Positions 1-5,230 of a stretch of DNA of 5,498 nucleotides are shown piece after piece. The stretch comes from Actinomycetes bacterium (lineage in GTDB: Bacteria > Actinomycetota > Actinomycetes > Actinomycetales > Cellulomonadaceae): positions 1-5,498 of the forward strand of contig JAFABT010000271.1 in NCBI GenBank assembly GCA_023425905.1. Direction: 5' to 3'. The notes under the pieces were generated by a model, which was not told the origin of the DNA, did not search any database, and saw nothing but the letters and a program-made list of their open reading frames with translations. Position 1 is the stretch's first letter; each line of letters opens with the position of its first letter. The translations under genes were made by a program, and so were the position numbers.

Positions 1-43
1 GCGTCGGGGTGGGCGTCGGGGTCGGGGTCGGGGTGGGCGTCGG
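1..43 (-). repeat. Pro-Thr dipeptide linker repeat in esterase
   Basis: From codon 304 the esterase frame consists only of alternating Pro and Thr codons (CCG or CCC with ACC or ACG) up to the window edge, giving at least seven PT units. It is a low-complexity hexanucleotide-like repeat on DNA. Such linkers separate a catalytic domain from a carbohydrate-binding module in secreted actinobacterial enzymes. The module itself, if present, lies outside the window. Confidence 0.9.
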
Positions 44-952
44 GGCGACGGTCGTCGACGGGAGCGCCGTGAAGAACTGCCAGATCTCCCCGGGGACGTG
101 CGACTGCTGCTGTCCGCGGTCGACGGCGTTCCACTGGTGGTCGCTGTCGTTCGCGATCCACACGACGGGGTAGCCGTCGCGGCACGTGTACGTCGTCTTC
201 GTGTGCGGCTGGCCGCTGTTGCCGGCCGGCTCCGGTGCGTTCTTCGCCTGGCAGCCGTTGTTCCGCAACGCGCGGTCCCGCAGGGCGCGGCCCTGGGAGA
301 TGTTGAGGACGCTGTCGACGACGCCGTGCGAGCCGAGGTACGCGATGGGCTGGGTGCCGCCCGCGCAGCCGGAGAGCTCTGCGCCGTTGAGGACGGCGAC
401 GCCGCGGAAGACGTCGGCGCGGGCGCACGCGAGCGCGTTGCTCATGCCGCCGCCGTAGCTGAATCCGGTCGAGAACCGCTGGGTCGTGTCGACGCAGAGC
501 GCGGACTCGACGGTGCGGAGGATGTCATCGATGAAGGTGACGTCACGTCCACCGGTGTTCGGCCAGGCGTTGTCGATGCCCTGGGGGGCGATGAAGATCG
601 TCGAGTTGTTCGCGAGCGGCTTGAGGCCGTAGAAGTTCTCGCTCACGACGTTCTGCGAGGTGCCGTGCCACCAGTGGATGCCGAGCACGAGGCGGTAGGG
701 CTTGTTGGGGTTGTAGTTCGCGGGCACGTCGAGGCGGAAGCTGCGGTTCTGCCCGCCGCTCTGGATGGTGTGGTTGCCGGTCGACAGGCCTGCGGGCTTG
801 CCGCAGCCGGTCGTGACGGCGGCCGTGACGGCAGCCGGGATGGCGCTCTCGAGAGCCGCCGTCGCGGGCGTCATGAGCCCGACGGCGACGAGCGCGGCGG
901 CCGCGGCCGCTCCCAGGGCCTTGAGGCCCCGGGTCGATGAGGTGTGTCGCAT
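1..952 (-). CDS. Secreted CE1/PHB-depolymerase-type esterase with Pro-Thr linker (3' end outside window)
   Basis: This is the first 317 codons of a secreted alpha/beta-hydrolase esterase. I read it on the minus strand from the ATG at 952-950; the frame stays open to the window edge. Residues 1-32 form a Tat/Sec-like signal peptide: an Arg-containing n-region, an Ala-rich core and a likely cut after ATA at 30-32. The catalytic domain spans about 50-296. It has an HWWHG oxyanion segment (93-97), the nucleophile elbow GFSYG with Ser165, a probable acid Asp213 in GSHGVVD, and a probable base His272 in SDHQW. Six Cys (50, 153, 176, 196, 234, 257) suggest disulfides. From 304 the protein becomes a (PT)n linker, typical of bacterial polysaccharide-degrading enzymes with a terminal binding module. 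The family includes feruloyl and acetylxylan esterases and PHB depolymerase-like proteins. The linker favours a plant cell-wall substrate, but that choice is inference. The ATG has a good Shine-Dalgarno. Confidence 0.88.
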   Translation of the reverse strand, partial: MRHTSSTRGLKALGAAAAAALVAVGLMTPATAALESAIPAAVTAAVTTGCGKPAGLSTGNHTIQSGGQNRSFRLDVPANYNPNKPYRLVLGIHWWHGTSQNVVSENFYGLKPLANNSTIFIAPQGIDNAWPNTGGRDVTFIDDILRTVESALCVDTTQRFSTGFSYGGGMSNALACARADVFRGVAVLNGAELSGCAGGTQPIAYLGSHGVVDSVLNISQGRALRDRALRNNGCQAKNAPEPAGNSGQPHTKTTYTCRDGYPVVWIANDSDHQWNAVDRGQQQSHVPGEIWQFFTALPSTTVAPTPTPTPTPTPTPT

Positions 953-958
953 GTATCG

Positions 959-965
959 CTCCCCT
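959..965 (-). promoter_or_regulatory. Shine-Dalgarno of the esterase gene
   Basis: AGGGGAG on the minus strand lies 6 nt upstream of the ATG at 952-950. It supports this start over the internal in-frame ATG at codon 27, which would cut the signal peptide. Confidence 0.75.
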
Positions 966-975
966 GCAGCATGGT

Positions 976-995
976 CTCCGGCCGCGTCGCCGGAG
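976..995 (-). promoter_or_regulatory. 7-bp inverted repeat in the esterase leader
   Basis: The arms CTCCGGC (976-982) and GCCGGAG (989-995) are perfectly complementary around a 6-nt loop. The repeat lies 10 nt upstream of the Shine-Dalgarno of the esterase. It could be a 5'-UTR hairpin or a protein-binding dyad. In DNA this GC-rich, a 7-bp dyad can arise by chance, so the role is unproven. Confidence 0.3.
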
Positions 996-1024
996 GATGA
1001 GGCCGGCGGGACAGGATCGTCGGC

Positions 1025-1044
1025 GTGGCGATGTTAACGACCAC
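1025..1044 (-). promoter_or_regulatory. GTTAAC-centred dyad and possible -10 of the esterase gene
   Basis: In a very GC-rich spacer, a GTTAAC palindrome (1032-1037) is flanked by GTGG (1025-1028) and CCAC (1041-1044), an imperfect dyad resembling sites of LacI-type sugar regulators. On the minus strand it also contains TAACAT (1036-1031), a fit to the actinobacterial TANNNT -10 element, which would give a leader of roughly 70 nt before the ATG at 952. I see no convincing -35. Overlap of operator and -10 would fit repression of a polysaccharide-degradation gene, but this is inference. Confidence 0.35.
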
Positions 1045-1074
1045 ACGGCGGCGGGGCGCAGGGCGCGAAACGGT

Positions 1075-1881
1075 TCAGGAGGCGTCGGCCCCAGGGCCCG
1101 CGACGTCGTCGAGCCACCGCTGCCACGCGCCCTGCTCGCGCTCGACGTAGTCCGCCGCGTCGGGGGAGAACAGCGACATGCGTATGGCGGCGACGACGGA
1201 CCCGTCACCCGCGTCGAAGACGCCGACGTCGGCCATACCCCGCACGGGGGCGTCGAGAAGAAGGAGGGCGCGGTGGTCGCTGCGCTCGGCGACGCTGGCC
1301 GTGAGGCCACGCGCCGTGACCGTGTCGCCGGGCTCGCCCAGCCCGAGCGCCTCGCGCATAGCGTCCCAGACCGGGCCCGGCCCATCGGCCGTCCGCACGA
1401 CCTGCGCCTCGAGGCGCGTCGCCGTCTCGCCAGGGAAGTGCGCGAGGTAGAGGCGGAGGGCGTCGAAGGCGGGCATCCAGGCGGGCCCCATCGAGTCCCA
1501 CCATTCCTGCTCCCAGTCGGCGCCCGTGCCGAACCCGCTCGTCGTCACGTGGACGACGCACGTCCCGCCCGACCGCGCCTCGACGACGAACTCCGAGGTC
1601 ATCGGGCTGAGCGAGGCGGGGTCCTTGTCCATGAGCGCCGCCCAGTCCTCCTCGTAGACCAGGCGGCGCGGTGGCTGCCACGCGGTGACGCGGCCGTCTG
1701 ATCCCATGTCCGCGCCCATGGCGAAGTGGAGGGCGCCGCCCTCGTGCTCCTCGAGCGCGGTCGGCAGGAACCACGCGCTCATGCCGCGGGCGGTGGCGAC
1801 GGCCTGCCATACCTGTTCACGGGTGCCGGGTACCTCGACGCTGAACTCAAGGCGGTACGGGACGTGCGGTGCGGTGGTCAT
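1075..1881 (-). CDS. SRPBCC (AHSA1-like) domain protein, 268 aa
   Basis: This is a cytoplasmic protein of the START/Bet v1-like SRPBCC fold; no signal or membrane segment is visible. The N-terminal half (about 8-150) has the AHSA1-like pattern: a first strand ending in VEVPGTREQVWQAVAT, an Ala/Trp-containing turn (GMSAWFLP, 33-40), central strands with GRVTAWQPPRRLVYEEDW (63-80), and a C-terminal helix starting near W123 with WxxxxDALRLYL. Residues about 155-268 are an extra segment ending in an aromatic helix (GAWQRWLDDV); it may be a degenerate second SRPBCC unit, since single-domain members are about 140-160 aa. The fold binds hydrophobic ligands, and no ligand or catalytic residue can be assigned here. 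The start is ATG at 1881-1879, with AGGAG at 1891-1887 and a 5-nt spacer. No ArsR-type regulator, often adjacent to such genes, is beside it. It lies 71 nt downstream of the HAD gene on the same strand and may be co-transcribed with it. Confidence 0.82.
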   Translation of the reverse strand: MTTAPHVPYRLEFSVEVPGTREQVWQAVATARGMSAWFLPTALEEHEGGALHFAMGADMGSDGRVTAWQPPRRLVYEEDWAALMDKDPASLSPMTSEFVVEARSGGTCVVHVTTSGFGTGADWEQEWWDSMGPAWMPAFDALRLYLAHFPGETATRLEAQVVRTADGPGPVWDAMREALGLGEPGDTVTARGLTASVAERSDHRALLLLDAPVRGMADVGVFDAGDGSVVAAIRMSLFSPDAADYVEREQGAWQRWLDDVAGPGADAS

Positions 1882-1910
1882 GGCGTCTCCTGCGGGACGA
1901 GGTGGACGAC

Positions 1911-1922
1911 GACGTCGACGTC
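1911..1922. repeat. 12-bp perfect palindrome between the HAD and SRPBCC genes
   Basis: GACGTCGACGTC is a perfect palindrome about 30 bp upstream of the SRPBCC start, inside a run rich in ACGT/GTCGAC steps. It could be an operator for the SRPBCC gene. There is no following T tract, so it does not look like an intrinsic terminator. GAC/GTC codon-like repeats are common in this genome type, so chance is a real alternative. Confidence 0.35.
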
Positions 1923-1952
1923 ACGTCACCGTGCTCCCGGTATGCGGCGTCG

Positions 1953-2654
1953 TCAAGAGCGCTGGGTCGTCGGGTGGCGCGTGCCCAGCTGAGGGAGCAG
2001 GTCGGTGAGCGCTCGGAGGCGGTAGGTCAGGCGAGGGTCTGACGCCGGGGGAGGTGAGTCGCGGACGACGAGGGCCGTGTCGATCCCCAGCGCGGCTGCA
2101 CCGAGGACGTCGGACGTGAACGAGTTGCCGACGTGAACGACCTCCGAGGCGTCGAGGCCGAGGAGCTCGAGCGCGCGTCGGAACGGCTCGGGCCGGGGCT
2201 TGTACGCCCGCACCTCCTCGCTGCTCACGGCTGCCGCGACTGAGATCCGGTGATGGTCGAGCAGTGCGTCGAGGTCGGCCCGGTCGACGTCGGAGACCAG
2301 GCACACCGGAACCCCGGCGGCCTCGAGGGCCTCGAGGAAGGGCAGCGCGTCAGGGAACAGCGGAAGCCTGCGCCACGAGGCGACCTGATCGGCGCACACG
2401 GTAGCCGCATCGATCTCGACCCCGAGGTGCGCCCCCGCCTCGGCGAGGCTCACGAGCGTGAGGTCCCGCAGCGACCGGAAACCCGCGCCGAATGCGCCGT
2501 CCGCGAGCCGCCAGATCCGCGCGTCCCACTCCGCGGCCAGCGCCGCCGCATCGACCCCTGACGTCCTCGCGACCTCCGCGCACACCGCGGCGAGCGGCTC
2601 GTCGTCGTCGTGCACGAGGGTGCCGTAGACGTCGAGAAGGATGGCCCGATGCAC
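1953..2654 (-). CDS. HAD superfamily hydrolase, subfamily I-like, DxYGT type, 233 aa
   Basis: This is a cytoplasmic HAD-fold hydrolase. Motif I is LLDVYGTL, with the nucleophile Asp8 and Thr12. A helical cap spans roughly 18-95. Motif II is LVSD with Ser121, motif III is YKPRPEPF with Lys152, and motif IV is HVGNSFTSDVLGA with Asn177 and Asp182. The Asp+2 general acid of phosphatases is Tyr10 here, the pattern of 2-haloacid dehalogenases and a set of uncharacterised HAD-IA proteins. Motif IV, however, looks phosphatase-like (GNS..SD) rather than the SSN form of L-haloacid dehalogenases, so the substrate is open. Length fits the family. The start is GTG at 2654-2652, directly followed by the first beta strand (HRAILLDVYG). 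No Shine-Dalgarno is visible, but a TACGCT -10 lies 6 nt upstream, which suggests a leaderless transcript. The SRPBCC gene follows on the same strand. Confidence 0.87.
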   Translation of the reverse strand: MHRAILLDVYGTLVHDDDEPLAAVCAEVARTSGVDAAALAAEWDARIWRLADGAFGAGFRSLRDLTLVSLAEAGAHLGVEIDAATVCADQVASWRRLPLFPDALPFLEALEAAGVPVCLVSDVDRADLDALLDHHRISVAAAVSSEEVRAYKPRPEPFRRALELLGLDASEVVHVGNSFTSDVLGAAALGIDTALVVRDSPPPASDPRLTYRLRALTDLLPQLGTRHPTTQRS

Positions 2655-2660
2655 GCGTGG

Positions 2661-2666
2661 AGCGTA
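2661..2666 (-). promoter_or_regulatory. -10 element of the HAD gene, probably leaderless
   Basis: TACGCT on the minus strand matches TANNNT and ends 6 nt before the GTG at 2654. Transcription would therefore start at or next to the start codon. No Shine-Dalgarno lies between. This spacing is the usual mark of leaderless genes in Actinomycetota. No clear -35 is seen. Confidence 0.5.
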
Positions 2667-2691
2667 GCGGAGCGCCCGGCGACCGGCCCGA

Positions 2692-2721
2692 CCCGAACGC
2701 GCCAGTCCCGAACGCGCCAGC
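2692..2721 (-). repeat. Tandem 15-bp repeat upstream of the HAD promoter
   Basis: Two adjacent copies of CCCGAACGCGCCAG plus one base (2692-2706 and 2707-2721) match at 14 of 15 positions; only the last base differs (T versus C). They lie about 38-67 bp upstream of the predicted HAD transcription start, a typical position for activator binding. They could equally be a recent small duplication. Confidence 0.6.
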
Positions 2722-2733
2722 GATCCCGATCGC
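2720..2733. repeat. GCGATC-CC-GATCGC inverted repeat
   Basis: There are 6-bp perfect arms, GCGATC (2720-2725) and GATCGC (2728-2733), around two bases. The repeat abuts the tandem 15-bp repeat on its distal side. It may be a separate protein-binding site upstream of the HAD gene. The evidence is the symmetry alone. Confidence 0.35.
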
Positions 2734-2758
2734 AGGGCCGCCCACGGCTCGAGGCCGG

Positions 2759-2807
2759 GCTGAGCGGAGACTTAGGTGCGTCGAGCGCACCAAAGTCTCC
2801 GCTCAGC
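2759..2807 (-). terminator. Large hairpin downstream of the lipoprotein gene (terminator or palindromic repeat element)
   Basis: A 49-nt near-perfect palindrome. The outer stem is 15 bp (2759-2773 with 2793-2807), followed by one A-A mismatch (2774/2792), an inner stem of 6 bp (GGTGCG/CGCACC) and a TCGAG loop (2781-2785). It begins 50 nt past the stop of the minus-strand lipoprotein gene and ends before the HAD promoter, so a terminator separating the two units is the simplest reading. No T tract follows on the minus strand, so it is not a classical intrinsic terminator. Its length and near-perfect symmetry also fit a dispersed palindromic repeat (REP-like) that doubles as a terminator. Confidence 0.6.
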
Positions 2808-2856
2808 GGCGCCTTCGGAGAGGCCGCCGCCGGGCGGACGCGCGCGCGGGTGGCCG

Positions 2857-4026
2857 TCAGGGCAGCGCGGCGACGAGGAACTCCATGCTCTGCTCGCCCG
2901 ACCCCGTCACGACGTGCATGCCGATGGAGCCGTCCTCGAGGCAGGTGATCCCGTAGACGCCGGCGGCGAGTTCGGCCCCGTCGGCGTCGACCGCGGGGGA
3001 CCGGTAGATCACCTCGGGCGTGGACTCGGGCTGCCAGCTGTGGACCTCCGGCGTCTCGACGCCGTCCTCCACCTCCCACAGGACCCGCCCGTGGCACACG
3101 ACTGCCGAGCCGGAGACGCCGTGGCCGAGGTCGATCGTCGTGCCCGCGTAGGCAGCCTTCGTCGGAACTCGCCCGTACGCCAGCGAGCCGTCGACCTCAG
3201 CCACCGGGTGCTCCGACCAAGCCGCGAGCGTGGTTGACGCCGTCCCGCGCTCGACGCAGCCGTCGATGTCGACGCGCTCGGCCTCGCCCCCGGTGAGACG
3301 CATGAGCGTGGCGCATGCGTCCGCGTCCGCGTCCTTGCCCGCGTCCTCGTCCCGCGCCTCGTCCGTCCAGGCGAGCGTCGTGCCGTCGGTGCTCGGCGCC
3401 AGGACGTGTCCCGGCTGGGCGCACGTGACGGCCTGCCCGGTCGAGGCCGGGTCGGCGGCGCTGAGGTCCATCGCGAGGAGGCACGTCGCATCGGCCGTCA
3501 TCTCGTCGAGGTAGAGCGTCGAGCCGATGACGGCGATCGAGCCGCCGTCCCGGTCGGCGGTGTTGTCCCAGAGGACGCTCGCCCGGACCTTGCCCGTGGG
3601 CCACCACATGACGGTGGCCGTGCGCTCGACGTCGTTCGTCACCTCGAGGACGGCCCCGTCCGGCGTGAGGTGGGCCTGCTGGAGGATGTCGTCCGTGCCC
3701 AGCGGCAGCCGCACCTCGGCGCCGGTCGCGTCGCGGCTGATCAGGGTGACGACACCGTCGTCGAGGGTCTCGAAGAGGTGCCGCCCGCCGTCGACGTCGT
3801 GGACGCGCTCGTTGAGGGCGAACGGCCCACGGAGCGAGGTCCACGTGATCTGCGCGTCGGAGCGCGTCGAGGGCTGGGCGCTCGGGGTCGCGCTCGACGC
3901 CCCGGCTGACGGTGGCGGGCTCGGCGTGGCACCTGTGCCCGGCGAGCTCGTGCAGGCGGACGCCGCGAGGACGAGGGCCGCCGCCGCGCCCGCCGCCGCG
4001 AGTCGACCGGACGTCCGCTGCCCCAT
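2857..4026 (-). CDS. Putative secreted lipoprotein, Cys-rich, possible beta-propeller, 389 aa
   Basis: I do not recognise a named family. Residues 1-24 form a lipoprotein signal (GQRTSGR n-region, Ala/Leu core) with Cys25 in LAASAC as the likely lipidated residue; Ala at -3 is tolerated but not ideal. Residues 26 to about 58 are a Ser/Thr/Pro/Ala linker. The rest is strand-rich with recurring short motifs such as LTPDGAVLEV, GSTLYLDE, DGTTLAWTDEA, GSLAYGR and GRVLWEVEDG, resembling blades of a beta-propeller like those of TolB/WD40-type proteins. Six further Cys suggest disulfides. An Asp/Ala-rich acidic stretch lies near 219-237 (DEDAGKDADADA). It would be anchored on the outer face of the membrane; its role is unknown. 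I chose ATG 4026 because it has AGGGA 6 nt upstream and gives the shortest n-region. ATG 4044 (GGGGG, 6 nt upstream) adds six residues and is possible. The gene is divergent from the protease gene. Confidence 0.78.
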   Translation of the reverse strand: MGQRTSGRLAAAGAAAALVLAASACTSSPGTGATPSPPPSAGASSATPSAQPSTRSDAQITWTSLRGPFALNERVHDVDGGRHLFETLDDGVVTLISRDATGAEVRLPLGTDDILQQAHLTPDGAVLEVTNDVERTATVMWWPTGKVRASVLWDNTADRDGGSIAVIGSTLYLDEMTADATCLLAMDLSAADPASTGQAVTCAQPGHVLAPSTDGTTLAWTDEARDEDAGKDADADACATLMRLTGGEAERVDIDGCVERGTASTTLAAWSEHPVAEVDGSLAYGRVPTKAAYAGTTIDLGHGVSGSAVVCHGRVLWEVEDGVETPEVHSWQPESTPEVIYRSPAVDADGAELAAGVYGITCLEDGSIGMHVVTGSGEQSMEFLVAALP

Positions 4027-4027
4027 G

Positions 4028-4037
4028 AGGGATCCCT
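4028..4037 (-). promoter_or_regulatory. Shine-Dalgarno of the lipoprotein gene embedded in a palindrome
   Basis: AGGGATCCCT is a perfect 10-bp palindrome, and its first half (AGGGA on the minus strand, 4037-4033) is the ribosome binding site 6 nt before ATG 4026. Self-pairing within one molecule is unlikely without a loop, so it is mainly a start-deciding RBS. Confidence 0.45.
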
Positions 4038-4057
4038 GCTCCATGCCGTGCCCCCGC

Positions 4058-4086
4058 GTCCCGCATCGTCGCGGGACCGTTCCCGC
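4058..4086 (-). promoter_or_regulatory. Alternating TCCCGC/GCGGGA dyads in the lipoprotein leader
   Basis: TCCCGC (4059-4064), GCGGGA (4071-4076) and TCCCGC (4081-4086) alternate in orientation with 6- and 4-nt spacers. The first pair extends to 7 bp (4058/4077). The middle arm can pair with either neighbour, so the two hairpins exclude each other. The set starts right at the predicted transcript start of the lipoprotein gene. It could be a 5'-UTR switch or a repressor site with three half-sites; nothing in the sequence decides which. Confidence 0.4.
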
Positions 4087-4093
4087 TGGTCGC

Positions 4094-4099
4094 AGGGTA
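4094..4099 (-). promoter_or_regulatory. -10 element candidate for the lipoprotein gene
   Basis: TACCCT on the minus strand fits TANNNT and would start transcription near 4087, about 60 nt before ATG 4026. No good -35 is seen at the usual spacing. It is the best match in this spacer for the minus strand. Confidence 0.35.
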
Positions 4100-4156
4100 T
4101 CGACGCACGGTGCAGGTGCGGGCGTGAAAGGTGCGAGAAGGCAGCGTGGGGGTGCC

Positions 4157-4174
4157 TTGCGTCTTTCGATGCAA
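4157..4174. promoter_or_regulatory. TTGCGTC-TTTC-GATGCAA dyad in the divergent spacer
   Basis: Arms TTGCGTC (4157-4163) and GATGCAA (4168-4174) pair at six of seven positions around a 4-nt centre. The site is more A/T-rich than its surroundings and abuts a second, longer dyad. It lies roughly 62-79 bp upstream of the predicted protease transcript start, so it could bind a regulator. Confidence 0.35.
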
Positions 4175-4205
4175 CCGCGCCGGTTCGTCCCTCCGCCCGG
4201 CGCGG
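4175..4205 (+). promoter_or_regulatory. 9-bp inverted repeat, 22-bp half-site spacing, upstream of the protease gene
   Basis: CCGCGCCGG (4175-4183) and CCGGCGCGG (4197-4205) are perfect inverted copies with a 13-nt gap, so half-site centres are 22 bp apart, about two helical turns on the same DNA face. They end about 30 bp upstream of the predicted transcript start. This is a good geometry for an activator such as a NarL/LuxR-type response regulator, which would fit the kinase gene downstream. The arms are pure G/C, which raises the odds of chance in this genome. Confidence 0.42.
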
Positions 4206-4223
4206 CCGTGGGGCGCCCGTTCC

Positions 4224-4229
4224 TAGCGT
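4224..4229 (+). promoter_or_regulatory. -10 element of the protease-kinase operon
   Basis: TAGCGT fits TANNNT and would start transcription near 4236, giving a leader of about 32 nt before the ATG at 4268. The -35 region is G/C only and overlaps the end of the 9-bp inverted repeat, which suggests dependence on an activator. Confidence 0.5.
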
Positions 4230-4256
4230 CGAGGCGTGTCACACCGACCTCGACGA

Positions 4257-4261
4257 AAGGA
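4257..4261 (+). promoter_or_regulatory. Shine-Dalgarno of the protease gene
   Basis: AAGGA with preceding As lies 6 nt upstream of ATG 4268. It fixes the start there, although the frame is open for 247 codons further upstream across the spacer and the antisense of the lipoprotein gene. Confidence 0.8.
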
Positions 4262-4267
4262 ACTCCC

Positions 4268-5230
4268 ATGAGCGTCCTCACAGCTCCGGCGCCACCGCGA
4301 CGGGGCCGCGCACCAGGCGGCCTCCGCGGCGCCGTCCGACGCCGCCCGCTGCTGTCGTTCTTCGTCCTTGCGCTCGGCGCGAGCTGGGTCGCGTGGCTGC
4401 CGTACATCCTCTCGAACAACGGTCTGGGGGTCTGGGACTTCACGTTCCCCGGCGGCCTGGCCGGCGGCCAGCTGCTCGGCATGCTGCTGGGCGCGTACCT
4501 CGGCCCGATCGGCGCCGCGCTCACCGTCACCGCGCTCACCGACGGGCGGGCCGGGCTGCGTGCCTGGGCGCGCCGGCTGTGGAACTGGCGGGTGAGCTGG
4601 GTCTGGTACGTCGGGATCCTGCTGAGCGTGCCCGGGGCGATGATCCTGTCCGGGCTCGTGTTCTCGGGCGGCGACGTCCGCATGCCGCCCGTCGCGGCCC
4701 TCGTCTCCCTCGTGCCCGGTCTGCTCGTCCAGATGGTGACGACGGGCCTCGCCGAGGAGCCGGGCTGGCGCGACTTCGCGCTGCCCCGCATGCAGCGCCG
4801 CATCGGGCCGCTGGGTGCGTCGCTGGCCATCGGCGTGCTGTGGGGCGTGTGGCACCTGCCGCTGTTCCTCACCCAGTGGGGCGAGTACCCGGACGCGTCC
4901 GTCGTGCGCATCGCCGCGTTCGTCGGGTTCTGCATGCTGTTCAACATCGTCATGACGTGGGTGTTCAACCGCACGGGCCAGAGCCTGCCGATGGCGATGC
5001 TCCTCCACGTGAGCCTCAACAACTTCAGCGGGGTGTGGGCGGAGATGTTCCCGTGGTGGGACACCGAGGCGTTCCAGCTCATCCTGCTCGCCGGGTCCGC
5101 GGGTGCAGCGGTCGTCGTCCTCGCCGCGACCCGTGGCCGGCTCGGTCTCGACCCGACGCGGCCGGGCGGCGAGCCCGTGGTCCAGCGGCCCGACGTCGTC
5201 CGCCCGCCCGAGGAGGCCCGTCTATCGTGA
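4268..5230 (+). CDS. CPBP (CAAX/Abi) family intramembrane metalloprotease, 320 aa
   Basis: This is a polytopic membrane protein of the CPBP family, related to Rce1 CAAX prenyl proteases and bacteriocin-immunity Abi proteins. Hydrophobic segments lie at about 29-48, 64-88, 110-132, 142-160, 181-200, 213-235 and 267-287. The family motifs are all present: motif 1 AEEPGWR with Glu163, Glu164 and Arg168; motif 2 WGVWH with His196; motif 3 HVSLN with His247 and Asn251. The glutamate and histidines are the expected metal and catalytic ligands inside the membrane, so it should be active. The substrate cannot be told. The basic N-terminus (RRGR, RRR) suggests a cytoplasmic start. The C-terminal tail (about 290-320) is soluble and Pro/Arg-rich. 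It overlaps the next gene by four bases (GTGA), indicating translational coupling with a probable sensor kinase, so a role in envelope signalling is likely but inferred. Confidence 0.93.
   Translation: MSVLTAPAPPRRGRAPGGLRGAVRRRPLLSFFVLALGASWVAWLPYILSNNGLGVWDFTFPGGLAGGQLLGMLLGAYLGPIGAALTVTALTDGRAGLRAWARRLWNWRVSWVWYVGILLSVPGAMILSGLVFSGGDVRMPPVAALVSLVPGLLVQMVTTGLAEEPGWRDFALPRMQRRIGPLGASLAIGVLWGVWHLPLFLTQWGEYPDASVVRIAAFVGFCMLFNIVMTWVFNRTGQSLPMAMLLHVSLNNFSGVWAEMFPWWDTEAFQLILLAGSAGAAVVVLAATRGRLGLDPTRPGGEPVVQRPDVVRPPEEARLS

Noticed and set aside
1..43. Possible G-quadruplex from runs of G on the plus strand
   Set aside because: The G runs are fully explained by Pro and Thr codons of the linker; no independent sign of function.
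98..940. 280-codon plus-strand open frame over the esterase
   Set aside because: Its product is Val/Ala/Arg/Gly-rich without domains, while the opposite strand encodes a clear esterase with signal peptide and catalytic motifs.
1075..2654. The idea that the HAD and SRPBCC genes form a dedicated new two-gene system
   Set aside because: A 71-nt gap, no overlap, and no shared substrate or partner signal; both are common accessory families.
3527..4267. In-frame upstream extension of the protease gene (247 more codons)
   Set aside because: It overlaps the lipoprotein gene in antisense, has no membrane or family pattern, and the AAGGA site plus promoter point to ATG 4268.
4223..5008. 261-codon minus-strand open frame under the protease gene
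   Set aside because: His/Arg/Gln-rich shadow product with no motif; the plus strand has the complete CPBP motif set.
4027..5082. N-terminal extension of the lipoprotein frame by 352 codons
   Set aside because: It is antisense to the intact CPBP protease, is compositionally odd, and would bury the lipoprotein signal inside the protein.
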